A stretch of 64,000 nucleotides of DNA from an uncultured Lachnospiraceae bacterium (GCA_910585895.1 CAJUHY010000009.1:1-64000), one strand, 5' to 3'; shown: positions 33,563-42,590, counted from the stretch's first letter. The notes: generated by a model from the letters alone, not told the origin. Numbers and translations: made by a program.

Positions 33563-34684
33563 TTGAAACAATCTACAAAGTATTTGAAGATTCTGATGAA
33601 TCTTTTGGTTGCAGCGCTTACAATCGTATTTCTGTGTGTAATTTTTCCCAGGCTGATTGCATTTTTCATGCCGTTTGTGGTTGGCTGGATTATCTCTATG
33701 ATTGCCAATCCGTTGGTCCGTTTTCTGGAGAAAAGATTAAAGATTGTGCGTAAACACGGTTCTATGATGATTATTATTGCTGTTCTTGCGGTTGTTATAC
33801 TGCTTGGATATCTTGGTGTCAGCAAGCTGGTGGCGGAGACCGGCAATCTGATAGAGAATCTTCCGCAGATTTATGAAAACTGGCAGAAGGATTTCCAGGA
33901 AATTGGGGAAAATCTGCAGATTGTCTATAACAGACTTCCCAAAGATACCCAGAAAAACCTGATGCAGGTGACGTCCAATCTTTCTGGCTATCTGAGCGGG
34001 TTGGTGCAGACAATCGGAGAACCGACCGTTGGGGCGGTGGGAAATTTTGCCAAGAACGTGCCCGGGACTTTGATAGCAATTATCATGTGCCTTCTTTCCG
34101 CTTATTTTTTTACTGCGGAACGGCAGGAGATTCTGCAGGGACTGAAAAAATATGTATCCGGAGAAATATGGGACCGGGTGTCTGGGGTGATTACGGACCT
34201 CAAACATGCTGTGGGCGGTTATTTTAAAGCACAATTTAAAATTATGGGCGTAGTCTATGTAATTCTGGTGGTAGGTTTATTGATAATGAGAGTTGGTTAT
34301 GCGCCCTTAGTAGCCTTTTTAGTAGCCTTTTTAGATGCCCTGCCATTTTTCGGTACAGGTACGGTGCTGATTCCCTGGGCGGTGATAAAAATTCTCTCTG
34401 CCGATTATGAGATTGCAGTAGGGCTCGTCATTCTCTATGCAGTTACCCAGGTGGTGCGTCAGGTGATTCAGCCTAAGATTGTCGGCGACAGTATCGGTAT
34501 GAATCCGCTGGCAACGTTGATTTTTATGTATATCGGTTACAAAATCAGCAGTGTAATCGGCATGATTATTGCTGTGCCGGTGGGCATGATTTTAATTAAT
34601 CTCTACAAAGCCGGAATTTTTGATAATCAGATTCGCTGTATCAAAGAGTTGGTGGAGGACGTCAATAAGTTTCGGAAATTTTAG
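33563..34684 (+). CDS. ytvI: AI-2E family transporter, YtvI-like sporulation membrane protein
   Basis: 373 residues from TTG at 33563 (AGGAGGT 8 nt upstream); an in-frame ATG at 33536 has no ribosome binding site. About eight hydrophobic segments, a central soluble stretch (PQIYENWQKDFQEI to VGNFAKNVPG) and the motif YFFTAERQEI match YtvI in the AI-2E/PerM family. YtvI is expressed during sporulation, and related proteins move ions or small molecules. The following 180 bp hold no terminator that I can identify with certainty. Confidence 0.85.
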   Translation: MKQSTKYLKILMNLLVAALTIVFLCVIFPRLIAFFMPFVVGWIISMIANPLVRFLEKRLKIVRKHGSMMIIIAVLAVVILLGYLGVSKLVAETGNLIENLPQIYENWQKDFQEIGENLQIVYNRLPKDTQKNLMQVTSNLSGYLSGLVQTIGEPTVGAVGNFAKNVPGTLIAIIMCLLSAYFFTAERQEILQGLKKYVSGEIWDRVSGVITDLKHAVGGYFKAQFKIMGVVYVILVVGLLIMRVGYAPLVAFLVAFLDALPFFGTGTVLIPWAVIKILSADYEIAVGLVILYAVTQVVRQVIQPKIVGDSIGMNPLATLIFMYIGYKISSVIGMIIAVPVGMILINLYKAGIFDNQIRCIKELVEDVNKFRKF

Positions 34685-34817
34685 CTGTTTACATAAGAGA
34701 CAGCGTTTCCTTTTGTTATGGATAGATGTGGTAATCTAAGAGTTTATGTCGAAAAGTATGGCAAATATTGCTATTTTTTCACGTTAGATTTCGTAAAAAT
34801 TATACAAAAGGAACAAC

Positions 34818-34846
34818 TTGTAATGAACAGAAAATAAGTATAAAAT
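34818..34846 (+). promoter_or_regulatory. Promoter of the GGDEF regulator gene
   Basis: TTGTAA at 34818-34823, a 17-bp spacer and TAAAAT at 34841-34846. Confidence 0.6.
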
Positions 34847-34895
34847 AAAAGTAATTATAGATTTGGGAAGGGTTTGCTGGGAAAGGATTGCTGCT

Positions 34896-37238
34896 ATGAG
34901 GGAGGAACAGAAAAAACGATACACAATTGCGATTATGTTGGGCGATATGCAGTCTGACTATTCGGGAGAGCTTCTGAGAGGCTTTTATACGTGCGCGCAG
35001 AAAGAAGACGTGAATATTGTTTACTTAATGGGGCCCCGCATCCCGCAATATTGTTTGGATGTGTTTGCAACAGATTCGGAGGAAGATTACAGTTATCAGT
35101 TTGACACAGCTTATGCCTATGCGCATTTTACGAAGCCGGACGCCATGATTATCTCTTATGCAGCGCTTTCTTATTATCGGACACGCGAGGAAAAAGAGGC
35201 ATTTCTAAATCAGTATGTCGATATTCCTTATCTTTTGATTGGAGAGAAGTTAGAAGGGTTTGAGGCCCCCTATATGATGTCGGATAATTATAAGGGAATG
35301 TGCGCTTGTATTGAGCATTTGGTGGTGGACCATGGATATCGGAAGGTTGCTTTTCTGAGCGGTCCGAAGACCAACATGGATGCGGTGGAAAGACTTCAGG
35401 CTTATTGCGACGTAATGGAGGAACATGGCCTGCCAGTCAGTGATACGATGATTGCCTATGGAGATTATTCTGTGCATGTGAAGGAGCAGGTGAAGTATCT
35501 TCTGGATAATAATCCGGGGATTGAGGCTATTATCTGTGCCAATGATAATATGGCAAAATGCTGTTATCAGGTGTGTTTTGCGAGGAGCCTGCGAGTAGGT
35601 AAGGATATTGCGGTCACTGGTTTTGATGATGTGGAACTTGCGCGGACGATGGATCCTCTTTTGACGAGTGTCTCCCAGAATGGGTTTAAGTTCAGCCACC
35701 TGGCGCTTAAGAATGCCATCACGCTGTGTGAAAAGCGGGTGATGTTTGAGCAGCGTCTGCCGGTAGATGTACATATCAGGGCATCCTGCGGATGTGATTA
35801 TGGGAAGAAACAGTCCCTTATTTTTGCGGACCATGCGCAAAAGGAACAATATATTATCAAGGCGATGGGAACAATATCTACGGAATTACTGTCGTCTATT
35901 CCTTATCAGGAGGAGCGCAACCGTTATTCGGGGTTGATTTTGGATTATTTCAACCATATTAACAGCACTATCTGCTGTCAGAACGAAGAGACTGTCAATT
36001 TGGAATATCTTATGGACATTCTTCAGGAACTTACTGATTATGACCATATGTCAATTTCTCTGCTATTGGAGAATCTGACAAATCTCATGCAGGTGCTTAT
36101 CGGCAATGCGGAGAGCGCCAGAGAGCAGGAGCAGCTTTCCATGGTATTGGATGCAACCAGGCAGTATATTCATTTTGCAAATGTTTCAAAATTGGAAGAA
36201 GAAGTAATAGACTCCAACCGCAAGAACTGGTTTGTACCCACATTGATTCAGGATTTGTCGGGCATAACGAGCGAGGATGGATTTTCCAAAGCGCTTGTGT
36301 ATATTATGAAACGTTTTCAGATTATGAAGGTCAGGAGCTGCTATATTTATCTGTACGACAAACCAATTATCCATAGGGGAGGAATGTCTCCATTTTTTCC
36401 GAAGGAAATTTATCTGTGTTCCTGGTTTCTGGGAGAGGAAATGGTCTGTTATGAGAAAGAAGAGCGTCCCTGTGTGACGATGGATAATGGATTTGCTTCT
36501 TTTATCAGTTCCGATGACCCAATGGCATTGACAGCAGTCGTGCTGTTTTCCGGTGACAAGCAGTATGGCATGATGCTTTGTGAGGCTGCCCAGGAAGATA
36601 TTCCGTTTCTGCAGCTCTGCAGCCTGCAGGTAGGACCGCTGCTGCGGTTCCTGGAGTTGAATCAGATGGAGAAAGAATCCCAGAGGGAACTGCAGAAATC
36701 GCTGCGGACGATTCAGGAGCAGAATGATATATTAAGTTTTGTCTCAGAGTACGATGAATTGACACAGCTTTTGAACCGCCGGGGATTTATGGAGCGTTCT
36801 ATTCGCTGCTGCCAGCAGGGGGTGGGCAAGAAAGCGTATTTGATATTTGGTGACCTGGACCATTTAAAAGAAATTAACGACTGTTATGGGCATACTGCCG
36901 GGGACTTTGCAATCCGCGGCGTGGCAAACCAGCTTCGGGAAATATTGCCGCCCGATGCCATCACAGCGCGGATTGGCGGAGATGAATTTATTTCTCTGGT
37001 ATTTTCGGACAAAAATGATTTTAAGAATGCAACGATGGATGGGCTTAAGATTGTCAGTGAGCGTTTTAACCGTTCCAGCATGAAGCCCTATTACGTAGAG
37101 ATTTCGATTGGAATCTATGAGTTTTGCTGTTGCCAGGAGACAGATCTCAATGAACTGATTCAGAAATCGGATGAATTGCTGTATCAGGCTAAGGTGAAGC
37201 GCAGGAAGAGCGTGAAAAAGGAGCTGGAAGCTGTATAA
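34896..37238 (+). CDS. LacI-type sensor domain fused to a GGDEF diguanylate cyclase
   Basis: 780 residues. The N-terminal 290 residues resemble the periplasmic-binding-like sensor of LacI repressors (YTIAIMLGDMQSDYSGELLRGF, ICANDNMAKCCYQV, VTGFDDVELARTMDPLLTSVSQ), but there is no HTH before it. A middle region (about 300-600) has no recognised domain. The C-terminal GGDEF domain begins DELTQLLNRRGF and has the intact active loop RIGGDEF, so cyclic-di-GMP synthesis is predicted. No EAL domain. The likely function is sensing a cytoplasmic sugar or metabolite and adjusting c-di-GMP. The ATG at 34896 has AAAGGA upstream. Confidence 0.85.
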   Translation: MREEQKKRYTIAIMLGDMQSDYSGELLRGFYTCAQKEDVNIVYLMGPRIPQYCLDVFATDSEEDYSYQFDTAYAYAHFTKPDAMIISYAALSYYRTREEKEAFLNQYVDIPYLLIGEKLEGFEAPYMMSDNYKGMCACIEHLVVDHGYRKVAFLSGPKTNMDAVERLQAYCDVMEEHGLPVSDTMIAYGDYSVHVKEQVKYLLDNNPGIEAIICANDNMAKCCYQVCFARSLRVGKDIAVTGFDDVELARTMDPLLTSVSQNGFKFSHLALKNAITLCEKRVMFEQRLPVDVHIRASCGCDYGKKQSLIFADHAQKEQYIIKAMGTISTELLSSIPYQEERNRYSGLILDYFNHINSTICCQNEETVNLEYLMDILQELTDYDHMSISLLLENLTNLMQVLIGNAESAREQEQLSMVLDATRQYIHFANVSKLEEEVIDSNRKNWFVPTLIQDLSGITSEDGFSKALVYIMKRFQIMKVRSCYIYLYDKPIIHRGGMSPFFPKEIYLCSWFLGEEMVCYEKEERPCVTMDNGFASFISSDDPMALTAVVLFSGDKQYGMMLCEAAQEDIPFLQLCSLQVGPLLRFLELNQMEKESQRELQKSLRTIQEQNDILSFVSEYDELTQLLNRRGFMERSIRCCQQGVGKKAYLIFGDLDHLKEINDCYGHTAGDFAIRGVANQLREILPPDAITARIGGDEFISLVFSDKNDFKNATMDGLKIVSERFNRSSMKPYYVEISIGIYEFCCCQETDLNELIQKSDELLYQAKVKRRKSVKKELEAV

Positions 37239-37299
37239 TTTTTGGGTGATATGCTTTCATTTGGAACACCATCGGAATCATAGATAGAGGGAATTTAAG

Positions 37300-37349
37300 A
37301 CAGAGCAGCAGATTTTCAGGTATCAGAAAAATCTGCTGTTCTGTTTTTT
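37300..37349. terminator. Bidirectional terminator between the GGDEF and SpoVB-like genes
   Basis: CAGCAGATTTTC pairs with GAAAAATCTGCTG, with extended arms ACAGA/TCTGT and a T-run after it. The stop codon of the minus-strand gene is inside the hairpin. Confidence 0.75.
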
Positions 37350-38720
37350 GGCTGAGCCGGAGCGGATGAAGAGCATCAGCAGCGCGCCAGCCGCCATGGT
37401 AATCTGGCTGAGCAATGTTCCCCATAAGTAACCCTTAATTCCGGCAATGGGAATCACAAACAGCACGAAGGCGATGCGGATGCTGAGCCCCAGGATATTT
37501 AAAAAGAATGTGGAGGTGGTTTTGCCGAGTCCATTTAAAATGCTGTGCAGTGTAGTAGACAGATAGAGGAAAGGGCAAATCCAGCCTAAGGTTACGATGA
37601 AAGTTCCAGCAAGTTCATTGGAGAATAACGCAGAACCCATCCATCGTCCCAAAACCAAAAACATGGCAGTGCAGAGGAATCCCAGAAGAAGGCTGTAAAA
37701 ACATGTTTTCTTAATAGCTTTTATGATATAGCGTTTTTCTTGTTTTTCCTGTGCTTCCGCAATCAGCGGAAGCAGCATGACAGAGACAGAGTTTGTCAGT
37801 ACAGAGGGAAAGAGGACCATAGGCAGCGCCATTCCGGTGAGGATGCCATATACACTCAGGGCCTCCGATGGAGAATAGCCGTACAGTCTTAGCTGTCCCG
37901 GGAGCATCACAGCCTCTAAGCTTTGCAGGAGATTTACCATAACCCGGTTGGCAGTCAGAGGCAGGGAGAGGAAGAAAATCTGCCCAATTGCCTGAATGCG
38001 GCTGCCGCGGCTTTTTTTCAGCCGCACAAAGCTGATGGAAAACAGTACGGCAGCGGCCTCTCCGGCGACCAGTCCCCAGACCACCAGATTCAGGGAAATG
38101 GCTTGGTATTTTTCCATAGAAATTTCAAAGAAAAGCCAGACAGTCAGTACGCGCACAAGCTGCTCGACAAGCTGGGAACTGGCGGGGACAAAGGTTTTTT
38201 TCAGACCATAGAAATACCCATTGATGCAGGAATGAATCGCTCCAAAAGGAATGGAGAGGGCGATAATCTGCAACAAGGAGGCACATCGTGGTTCTTCCAG
38301 AAAATGTACGGCAATTGGCTCGGCAAACTGGTACAGGAATACTGTACAGAGGAAGGAAATTGTCAGCGAGATAATTAATCCGGCGCCAAGGTAACAGCTT
38401 TCATTGCAGTAGGGGCTTGCTGAGGGCTTGCTGCCGAAACGTGCGCCGCCGTCGGAGGAAGTATGGCAGTTTGCTGCAGAAGAAACGGCAGCTTGGGCAA
38501 CAAAGCGCGAAATAGCAGTCTGTATGGCGGAGGAAGTCAGGGAGATGGTAAGTATGTAAATGGGTATGGTAAGCTGATAGATACCCATCCCCTCAGCACC
38601 AATTCTCTGTGAAAGGAATATTCTATAGAAAAAGCCAATGACCCGGGAGAGTACTCCTGAGATGGTTAAGAGCATCGTGCCGGCAATCAGCGGATGCCTG
38701 CGTAGGGATTCAGTTTTCAT
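37323..38720 (-). CDS. SpoVB-like polysaccharide flippase (MATE/MVF family)
   Basis: 465 residues with about 12-14 membrane segments. ISGVLSRVIGFFYRIFLSQRIGAEGMGIYQL is the recognisable start of the SpoVB/PST family; KKTFVPASSQLVEQLVRV and GLGKTTSTFF follow. SpoVB is required for spore cortex formation, probably as a lipid II-type flippase; related proteins export polysaccharide repeats. A Ser/Gly-rich insert near residues 75-105 is unusual. With pdaA and SASP it fits a sporulation role, but a polysaccharide role cannot be excluded. Confidence 0.85.
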   Translation of the reverse strand: MKTESLRRHPLIAGTMLLTISGVLSRVIGFFYRIFLSQRIGAEGMGIYQLTIPIYILTISLTSSAIQTAISRFVAQAAVSSAANCHTSSDGGARFGSKPSASPYCNESCYLGAGLIISLTISFLCTVFLYQFAEPIAVHFLEEPRCASLLQIIALSIPFGAIHSCINGYFYGLKKTFVPASSQLVEQLVRVLTVWLFFEISMEKYQAISLNLVVWGLVAGEAAAVLFSISFVRLKKSRGSRIQAIGQIFFLSLPLTANRVMVNLLQSLEAVMLPGQLRLYGYSPSEALSVYGILTGMALPMVLFPSVLTNSVSVMLLPLIAEAQEKQEKRYIIKAIKKTCFYSLLLGFLCTAMFLVLGRWMGSALFSNELAGTFIVTLGWICPFLYLSTTLHSILNGLGKTTSTFFLNILGLSIRIAFVLFVIPIAGIKGYLWGTLLSQITMAAGALLMLFIRSGSAKKQNSRFF

Positions 38721-38795
38721 AATAGCTCCAAAATAATCAAAAGGGTTATTTTAAACATATGTGCAGAAAAAACCCCTCATGCATAAAATTTTAAC

Positions 38796-38824
38796 TTGAC
38801 AGCAGAATAAAAGCATGATACTAT
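38796..38824 (+). promoter_or_regulatory. Promoter of the Rrf2-nifS-nifU operon
   Basis: TTGACA at 38796-38801, a 17-bp spacer and TACTAT at 38819-38824. An operator palindrome lies 15 bp downstream. Confidence 0.75.
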
Positions 38825-38838
38825 GCGTTTGTAATAAA

Positions 38839-38859
38839 ATCCGACTAAAATACTCGGAT
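38839..38859. promoter_or_regulatory. Rrf2/IscR-type operator
   Basis: ATCCGA-ctaaaatac-TCGGAT is a perfect 6-bp palindrome with an AT-rich centre, just downstream of the predicted transcription start. Position and form fit autorepression by the Rrf2 protein encoded next. Confidence 0.7.
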
Positions 38860-38880
38860 ATTGAAATGGAAGGTGGGAAC

Positions 38881-39309
38881 TTGAAGTTATCTACAAAAGG
38901 AAGATATGGACTGAGGGCTTTTATCGATTTGGCAGTCTGTGGGGAAAGCCAGCCAGTTTCATTGGCGAGTATTGCGCAGCGGCAGGAGATTTCTGTCAGT
39001 TATCTGGAACAGCTGATGGCGAAGCTGAAAAGAGCCGGGCTGGTAAAGAGCGTTCGCGGCGTTAACGGCGGTTATAGTCTCGCGATGCCTGCGGATGAGA
39101 TTTCTGTGGGGGATGTGCTGAGGGCATTGGAAGGTGACCTTACCCCGGTGGAGTGCGCGGGGATTGATAATGACGGTAAGACACATTGCAATGGGTCTTC
39201 GCAGTGTGTCAGTAAAATAGTCTGGAAACGGATTAATGACAGCATCAATGATACTGTGGACAGCATTTATATTGGTGAGCTTGTGCGAGAGAGCAAAACA
39301 ATTCAATAA
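38881..39309 (+). CDS. Rrf2 family regulator, IscR-like
   Basis: 142 residues from TTG at 38881 (KLSTKGRYGLRA is the canonical start; upstream frame rejected). Winged HTH with SVSYLEQLMAKLKRAGLVKSVRGVNGGY. Three Cys after the wing (VECAG, HCNG, SQCVSK) match the Fe-S ligand triad of IscR-type sensors, so it probably holds a [2Fe-2S] cluster and adjusts the Fe-S assembly genes nifS/nifU that follow. GGAAGGTGGG precedes the start. Confidence 0.9.
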   Translation: MKLSTKGRYGLRAFIDLAVCGESQPVSLASIAQRQEISVSYLEQLMAKLKRAGLVKSVRGVNGGYSLAMPADEISVGDVLRALEGDLTPVECAGIDNDGKTHCNGSSQCVSKIVWKRINDSINDTVDSIYIGELVRESKTIQ

Positions 39310-39324
39310 CAGAGGTGTAAAAGT

Positions 39325-40506
39325 ATGAAAAAAATGATATATTTGGATAATGCGGCAACAACCAGGACTGCGCCGGAGGTTGTGGAGGCGATGCTTCCCT
39401 ATTTCAGCGAGTTATATGGAAACGCTTCCACCGTTTATGAGTTCGGGGCAAAGAGCAAGGAAGCAGTTACCGCGGCACGGGAGACAATCGCAAATGCCAT
39501 TGGGGCGAAAGATAATGAGATTTATTTTACGGCAGGCGGAAGCGAGTCTGACAACTGGGCGCTGAAAGCTACGGCGGAGGCATATAAAGACAAAGGGCAA
39601 CACATCATTACCAGCAAGATTGAGCACCATGCAATTCTCCATACCTGCGAGTGGTTGGAGAAGAACGGTTTTGAGGTGACTTACCTGGATGTGGATGAAT
39701 TTGGCGTTGTAAAGCTGGATGAACTGAAAAAGGCTATCCGTCCCGATACAATTCTCATTTCCATTATGTTTGCCAACAATGAGATTGGTACAATTGAGCC
39801 AGTGGCGGAGATTGGAAAAATCGCCAGAGAACATGGCATACTGTTTCACACAGACGCCGTCCAGGCATTTGGGCAGCTGCCCATCAATGTAGATGAGCTG
39901 AATATTGATATGCTGAGCAGCAGCGGGCATAAACTGAATGGACCGAAAGGCATCGGTTTTCTTTATATCCGCAAAGGTGTGAAAATCCGTTCCTTCCTGC
40001 ACGGAGGCGCGCAGGAGAGAAAACGACGCGCAGGTACGGAAAATGTTCCCGGGATTGTCGGTTTTGGCAAAGCAGCAGAACTTGCCCTTGCCGCAATGGA
40101 GGAGCGCACAGCGAAGGAGCGAAAGCTGCGTGACCATCTCATGGAACGTGTTTTGAAAGAAATTCCTTTTACCAGGGTTAACGGGGACAGGACGAATCGG
40201 CTTCCCAATAATGTGAACCTCTGTTTTCAATTTGTGGAGGGAGAATCTTTGTTGATTATGCTGGATATGAAAGGAATCTGCGGATCCTCCGGTTCTGCCT
40301 GTACGTCCGGCTCTTTGGACCCATCCCATGTACTGCTTGCCATTGGTCTGCCGCATGAGATTGCCCATGGTTCTCTGCGCCTGACATTAGGGGAAGATAC
40401 GACCTTAGAAGATATTGATTATACCGTGGATGCCATCAAAGAGATTGTTACCCAGCTGCGGGAGATGTCGCCCCTGTATGAGGATTACATGAAAAAGCAA
40501 AAATAG
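39325..40506 (+). CDS. nifS: Cysteine desulfurase (NifS/IscS family)
   Basis: 393 residues. YLDNAATTRTAPEVVEAM opens the fold-type I PLP enzyme; HHAILHTCEWL, the PLP Lys in SSSGHKLNGPKGIGFLY and the catalytic Cys in CGSSGSACTSG are all present. The long SGSACTSGSLDPSHV loop is typical of group I enzymes that hand sulfur to NifU/IscU. It supplies persulfide for Fe-S clusters and, via MnmA, for tRNA thiolation. Lies 16 bp downstream of the Rrf2 gene and 52 bp upstream of nifU. Confidence 0.96.
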   Translation: MKKMIYLDNAATTRTAPEVVEAMLPYFSELYGNASTVYEFGAKSKEAVTAARETIANAIGAKDNEIYFTAGGSESDNWALKATAEAYKDKGQHIITSKIEHHAILHTCEWLEKNGFEVTYLDVDEFGVVKLDELKKAIRPDTILISIMFANNEIGTIEPVAEIGKIAREHGILFHTDAVQAFGQLPINVDELNIDMLSSSGHKLNGPKGIGFLYIRKGVKIRSFLHGGAQERKRRAGTENVPGIVGFGKAAELALAAMEERTAKERKLRDHLMERVLKEIPFTRVNGDRTNRLPNNVNLCFQFVEGESLLIMLDMKGICGSSGSACTSGSLDPSHVLLAIGLPHEIAHGSLRLTLGEDTTLEDIDYTVDAIKEIVTQLREMSPLYEDYMKKQK

Positions 40507-40558
40507 TATACGGTGTGATAATTGATTACTTATTTTATAAAAATCTGGAGGAAGACAA

Positions 40559-40996
40559 ATGTACAGTGAAAAAGTAATGGACCATTTTAAAAATCCGAGA
40601 AATGTAGGGGAGATTGAAAATGCCAGCGGCGTTGGTACGGTGGGAAATGCGAAATGCGGCGATATTATGCGTATTTTTCTGGATATTGATGAGGATGGAA
40701 TCATTCAGGATGTAAAATTTAAGACTTTTGGCTGCGGCGCAGCCGTGGCAACCAGTTCCATGGCAACGGAACTGGTCAAAGGTAAGACCGTGCAGGAAGC
40801 GCTTAAGGTCACCAACAAAGCCGTGATGGAGGCATTAGATGGACTTCCGCCCGTCAAGGTTCACTGTTCCCTGTTGGCGGAGGAGGCAATCCATGCAGCT
40901 CTCTGGGATTATGCACAGAAGAACAACATAAAGATTGAGGGACTCGAAAAGCCTAAGGATGATATCAGTGAAGAAGAGGAAGAGGAAGATTACTAA
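40559..40996 (+). CDS. nifU: Fe-S cluster scaffold protein NifU/IscU-like
   Basis: 145 residues. YSEKVMDHFKNPRNVGE at the start, and the three scaffold Cys in NAKCGDIM, FGCGAAVATSS and VHCSLLAEEAI, with the Asp next to the first Cys. IscU-type N-terminal domain only, with an acidic Glu-rich tail (about the last 15 residues). It receives sulfur from NifS and passes on [2Fe-2S] or [4Fe-4S] clusters. AGGAGG lies well placed upstream. Confidence 0.95.
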   Translation: MYSEKVMDHFKNPRNVGEIENASGVGTVGNAKCGDIMRIFLDIDEDGIIQDVKFKTFGCGAAVATSSMATELVKGKTVQEALKVTNKAVMEALDGLPPVKVHCSLLAEEAIHAALWDYAQKNNIKIEGLEKPKDDISEEEEEEDY

Positions 40997-41036
40997 ATGA
41001 CATGAGGGGGGACCATATGACATGAGGGGGGACCAA
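40997..41036. repeat. 20-bp direct repeat, two copies
   Basis: ATGACATGAGGGGGGACCAt at 40997-41016 and ATGACATGAGGGGGGACCAa at 41017-41036. The second copy forms the left arm of the 44-bp palindrome at 41019-41062. Confidence 0.7.
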
Positions 41037-41062
41037 ACGAAGTTGGGGAGAGTCCTGATGTC
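41019..41062. repeat. 44-bp dispersed palindrome, copy 2
   Basis: GACATGAGG at the left end, CCTGATGTC at the right end, with CCAAAC-gaa-GTTGGG in the centre. Same length and layout as 11674-11717 and 63711-63754; here it overlaps the first 50-bp tandem unit. Confidence 0.7.
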
Positions 41063-41189
41063 TCTTATCGGGGTCAAAGAAGTAAACAGAAGTTGGGGAG
41101 AGTCCTGATGTCTCTTATCGGGGTCAAAGAAGTAAACAGAATTTGGAGAGAGTCCTGATGTCTCATATCGGGGCCAATAAAGAAAAATC
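41040..41189. repeat. Three 50-bp tandem repeats abutting the mnmA start
   Basis: Units at 41040-41089, 41090-41139 and 41140-41189. The first two are identical; the third differs at about ten positions and its last base precedes the mnmA ATG. Each contains AGAGTCCTGATGTCTC, half of the 44-bp palindrome. Copy number is likely to vary by slippage, and the unit replaces the normal ribosome binding region of mnmA. Confidence 0.85.
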
Positions 41190-42287
41190 ATGAAAAAGAA
41201 AAAGGTAGTAGTAGGAATGTCAGGTGGCGTGGATTCCTCGGTGGCAGCCTGGCTCTTAAAAGAGCAGGGATACGAGGTAATCGGCGTCACTATGCAGATT
41301 TGGCAGGATGAAGAAGAATCTGTAATGGAGGAAAACGGTGGCTGCTGTGGGCTGTCGGCCGTTGATGATGCCAGGCGTGTTGCACAAATGCTTGGCATTC
41401 CTTATTATGTCATGAATTTTAAAACTGAGTTTAAGAAACAGGTTATCGATTATTTTGTAGAAGAATATCTGCGTGGGCGTACGCCAAATCCCTGCATTGC
41501 CTGCAACCGTTATGTAAAATGGGAATCCCTGTTAAAACGCAGCATGGATATCGGCGCGGATTATATTGCTACCGGGCATTATGCCCGGATTGTGCAGCTG
41601 GCAAACGGCAGATATGCGCTGCGCAAGTCTGCCACGTCTGCAAAAGACCAGACGTATGCTTTATATAATCTGACACAGCATCAGCTTGCGCATACGCTGA
41701 TGCCGGTAGGTGATTATACGAAAGAAGAAATTCGTGCTTTGGCAGAAAAGATTGGCCTGCGGACAGCGGATAAGCCCGACAGTCAGGAAATCTGCTTTAT
41801 TCCCGACCATGATTATGCCGCATTTATTGAGCGGGAGGCGCAAGGGAAAGTTCCCCCGGCAGGGAATTTTGTGACGGCAGCGGGTCAGGTCTTAGGGCAG
41901 CATAAGGGGATTACCCATTACACAATCGGGCAGCGCAAAGGTTTGGGCATCGCTTTGGGAAGTCCTGTGTTTGTCACGGAAATACGCCCGGATACAAATG
42001 AGGTCGTGCTGGGCAACAATGAGGAAGTGTTTGGGGATACCGTCTATGCGGAACATTTGAATTTTATGTCGATTCCTGATTTGCAGGGGGAGCTGGAGGT
42101 AACCGCTAAAATCCGCTATAACCATCAGGGAGCGCCCTGTACTATCAGCAAGATAGATAACGACAGGGTCATTTGCCGTTTTCATGAGCCGGTACGCGCC
42201 ATCACGCCGGGGCAGGCGGTGGTATTCTATGAGGGAGATACGGTAGTTGGCGGAGCAGTTATTGTTGAACGTACCTTTATAGTATGA
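41190..42287 (+). CDS. mnmA: tRNA-specific 2-thiouridylase
   Basis: 365 residues. PP-loop [15 protein letters not shown] at residues 9-23, catalytic Cys in [13 protein letters not shown] and the second Cys in SQEICFIPD. It thiolates U34 of Glu, Gln and Lys tRNAs using persulfide ultimately from the cysteine desulfurase encoded upstream. The start [13 protein letters not shown] is canonical, but no good Shine-Dalgarno precedes it (tandem repeat and aaagaaaaatc), which is odd for this genome. The -35 and -10 of the downstream toxin gene lie within its last codons and stop. Confidence 0.96.
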   Translation: MKKKKVVVGMSGGVDSSVAAWLLKEQGYEVIGVTMQIWQDEEESVMEENGGCCGLSAVDDARRVAQMLGIPYYVMNFKTEFKKQVIDYFVEEYLRGRTPNPCIACNRYVKWESLLKRSMDIGADYIATGHYARIVQLANGRYALRKSATSAKDQTYALYNLTQHQLAHTLMPVGDYTKEEIRALAEKIGLRTADKPDSQEICFIPDHDYAAFIEREAQGKVPPAGNFVTAAGQVLGQHKGITHYTIGQRKGLGIALGSPVFVTEIRPDTNEVVLGNNEEVFGDTVYAEHLNFMSIPDLQGELEVTAKIRYNHQGAPCTISKIDNDRVICRFHEPVRAITPGQAVVFYEGDTVVGGAVIVERTFIV

Positions 42288-42293
42288 TATAAT
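42265..42293 (+). promoter_or_regulatory. Promoter of the 26-aa toxin, overlapping the mnmA 3' end
   Basis: TTGAAC at 42265-42270, a 17-bp spacer and TATAAT at 42288-42293. The -35 lies inside mnmA and the -10 begins at its stop codon. Confidence 0.7.
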
Positions 42294-42370
42294 AAATTTG
42301 TATAGTTGAAAGGAAAGCGGGATGTGATTTTCTGATGCCCTCTAGTACAACGGGAGAGGGTGATGCCCCT

Positions 42371-42451
42371 ATGAGTATAATGGAAGTTCTTACATTATTA
42401 CTTGTGTTATTTGCGGCACTGTCTTACATAGACAATCATAAAAAGAAATAA
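42371..42451 (+). CDS. Putative holin-like type I toxin (26 aa)
   Basis: Begins MSIMEVLTLLLVLFAALSYI and ends DNHKKK: one membrane segment and a short basic tail, the pattern of 'putative holin-like toxins'. The purine-rich site GGGAGAGGGTG lies upstream. Layout (promoter, about 75-nt leader, toxin, then a hairpin right at the stop codon) closely mirrors the 33-aa locus at 1991-2092. An antisense RNA antitoxin is expected on the opposite strand but not proven. Confidence 0.65.
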   Translation: MSIMEVLTLLLVLFAALSYIDNHKKK

Positions 42452-42488
42452 GCATCCTCTACCGCCCAAAGTGTAGGATGCTTATTTT
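42451..42488. terminator. Hairpin at the toxin stop codon
   Basis: AGCATCCT pairs with AGGATGCT across 16 nt, followed by TATTTT. It can terminate the toxin mRNA and would also lie in an overlapping antisense RNA. Confidence 0.7.
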
Positions 42489-42556
42489 AAGTAATTATTA
42501 CTACTGAGGGCAATCGGAAATCTATTTCCGATTACTTCTAAGTAGATTATACACGA

Positions 42557-42590
42557 GAGTCGCTTGTTTTTCAAGCGGCTCTTCAATTTT
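42557..42590 (+). terminator. Intrinsic terminator upstream of the five-gene operon
   Basis: AGAGTCGCTTG pairs with CAAGCGGCTCT across a loop of T residues, followed by TTCAATTTT. It insulates the next operon from mnmA and toxin transcription. Confidence 0.75.

Noticed and set aside
41040..41189. CRISPR array
   Set aside because: The 50-bp units are directly adjacent with no unique spacers, only three copies, and no cas genes in the window.
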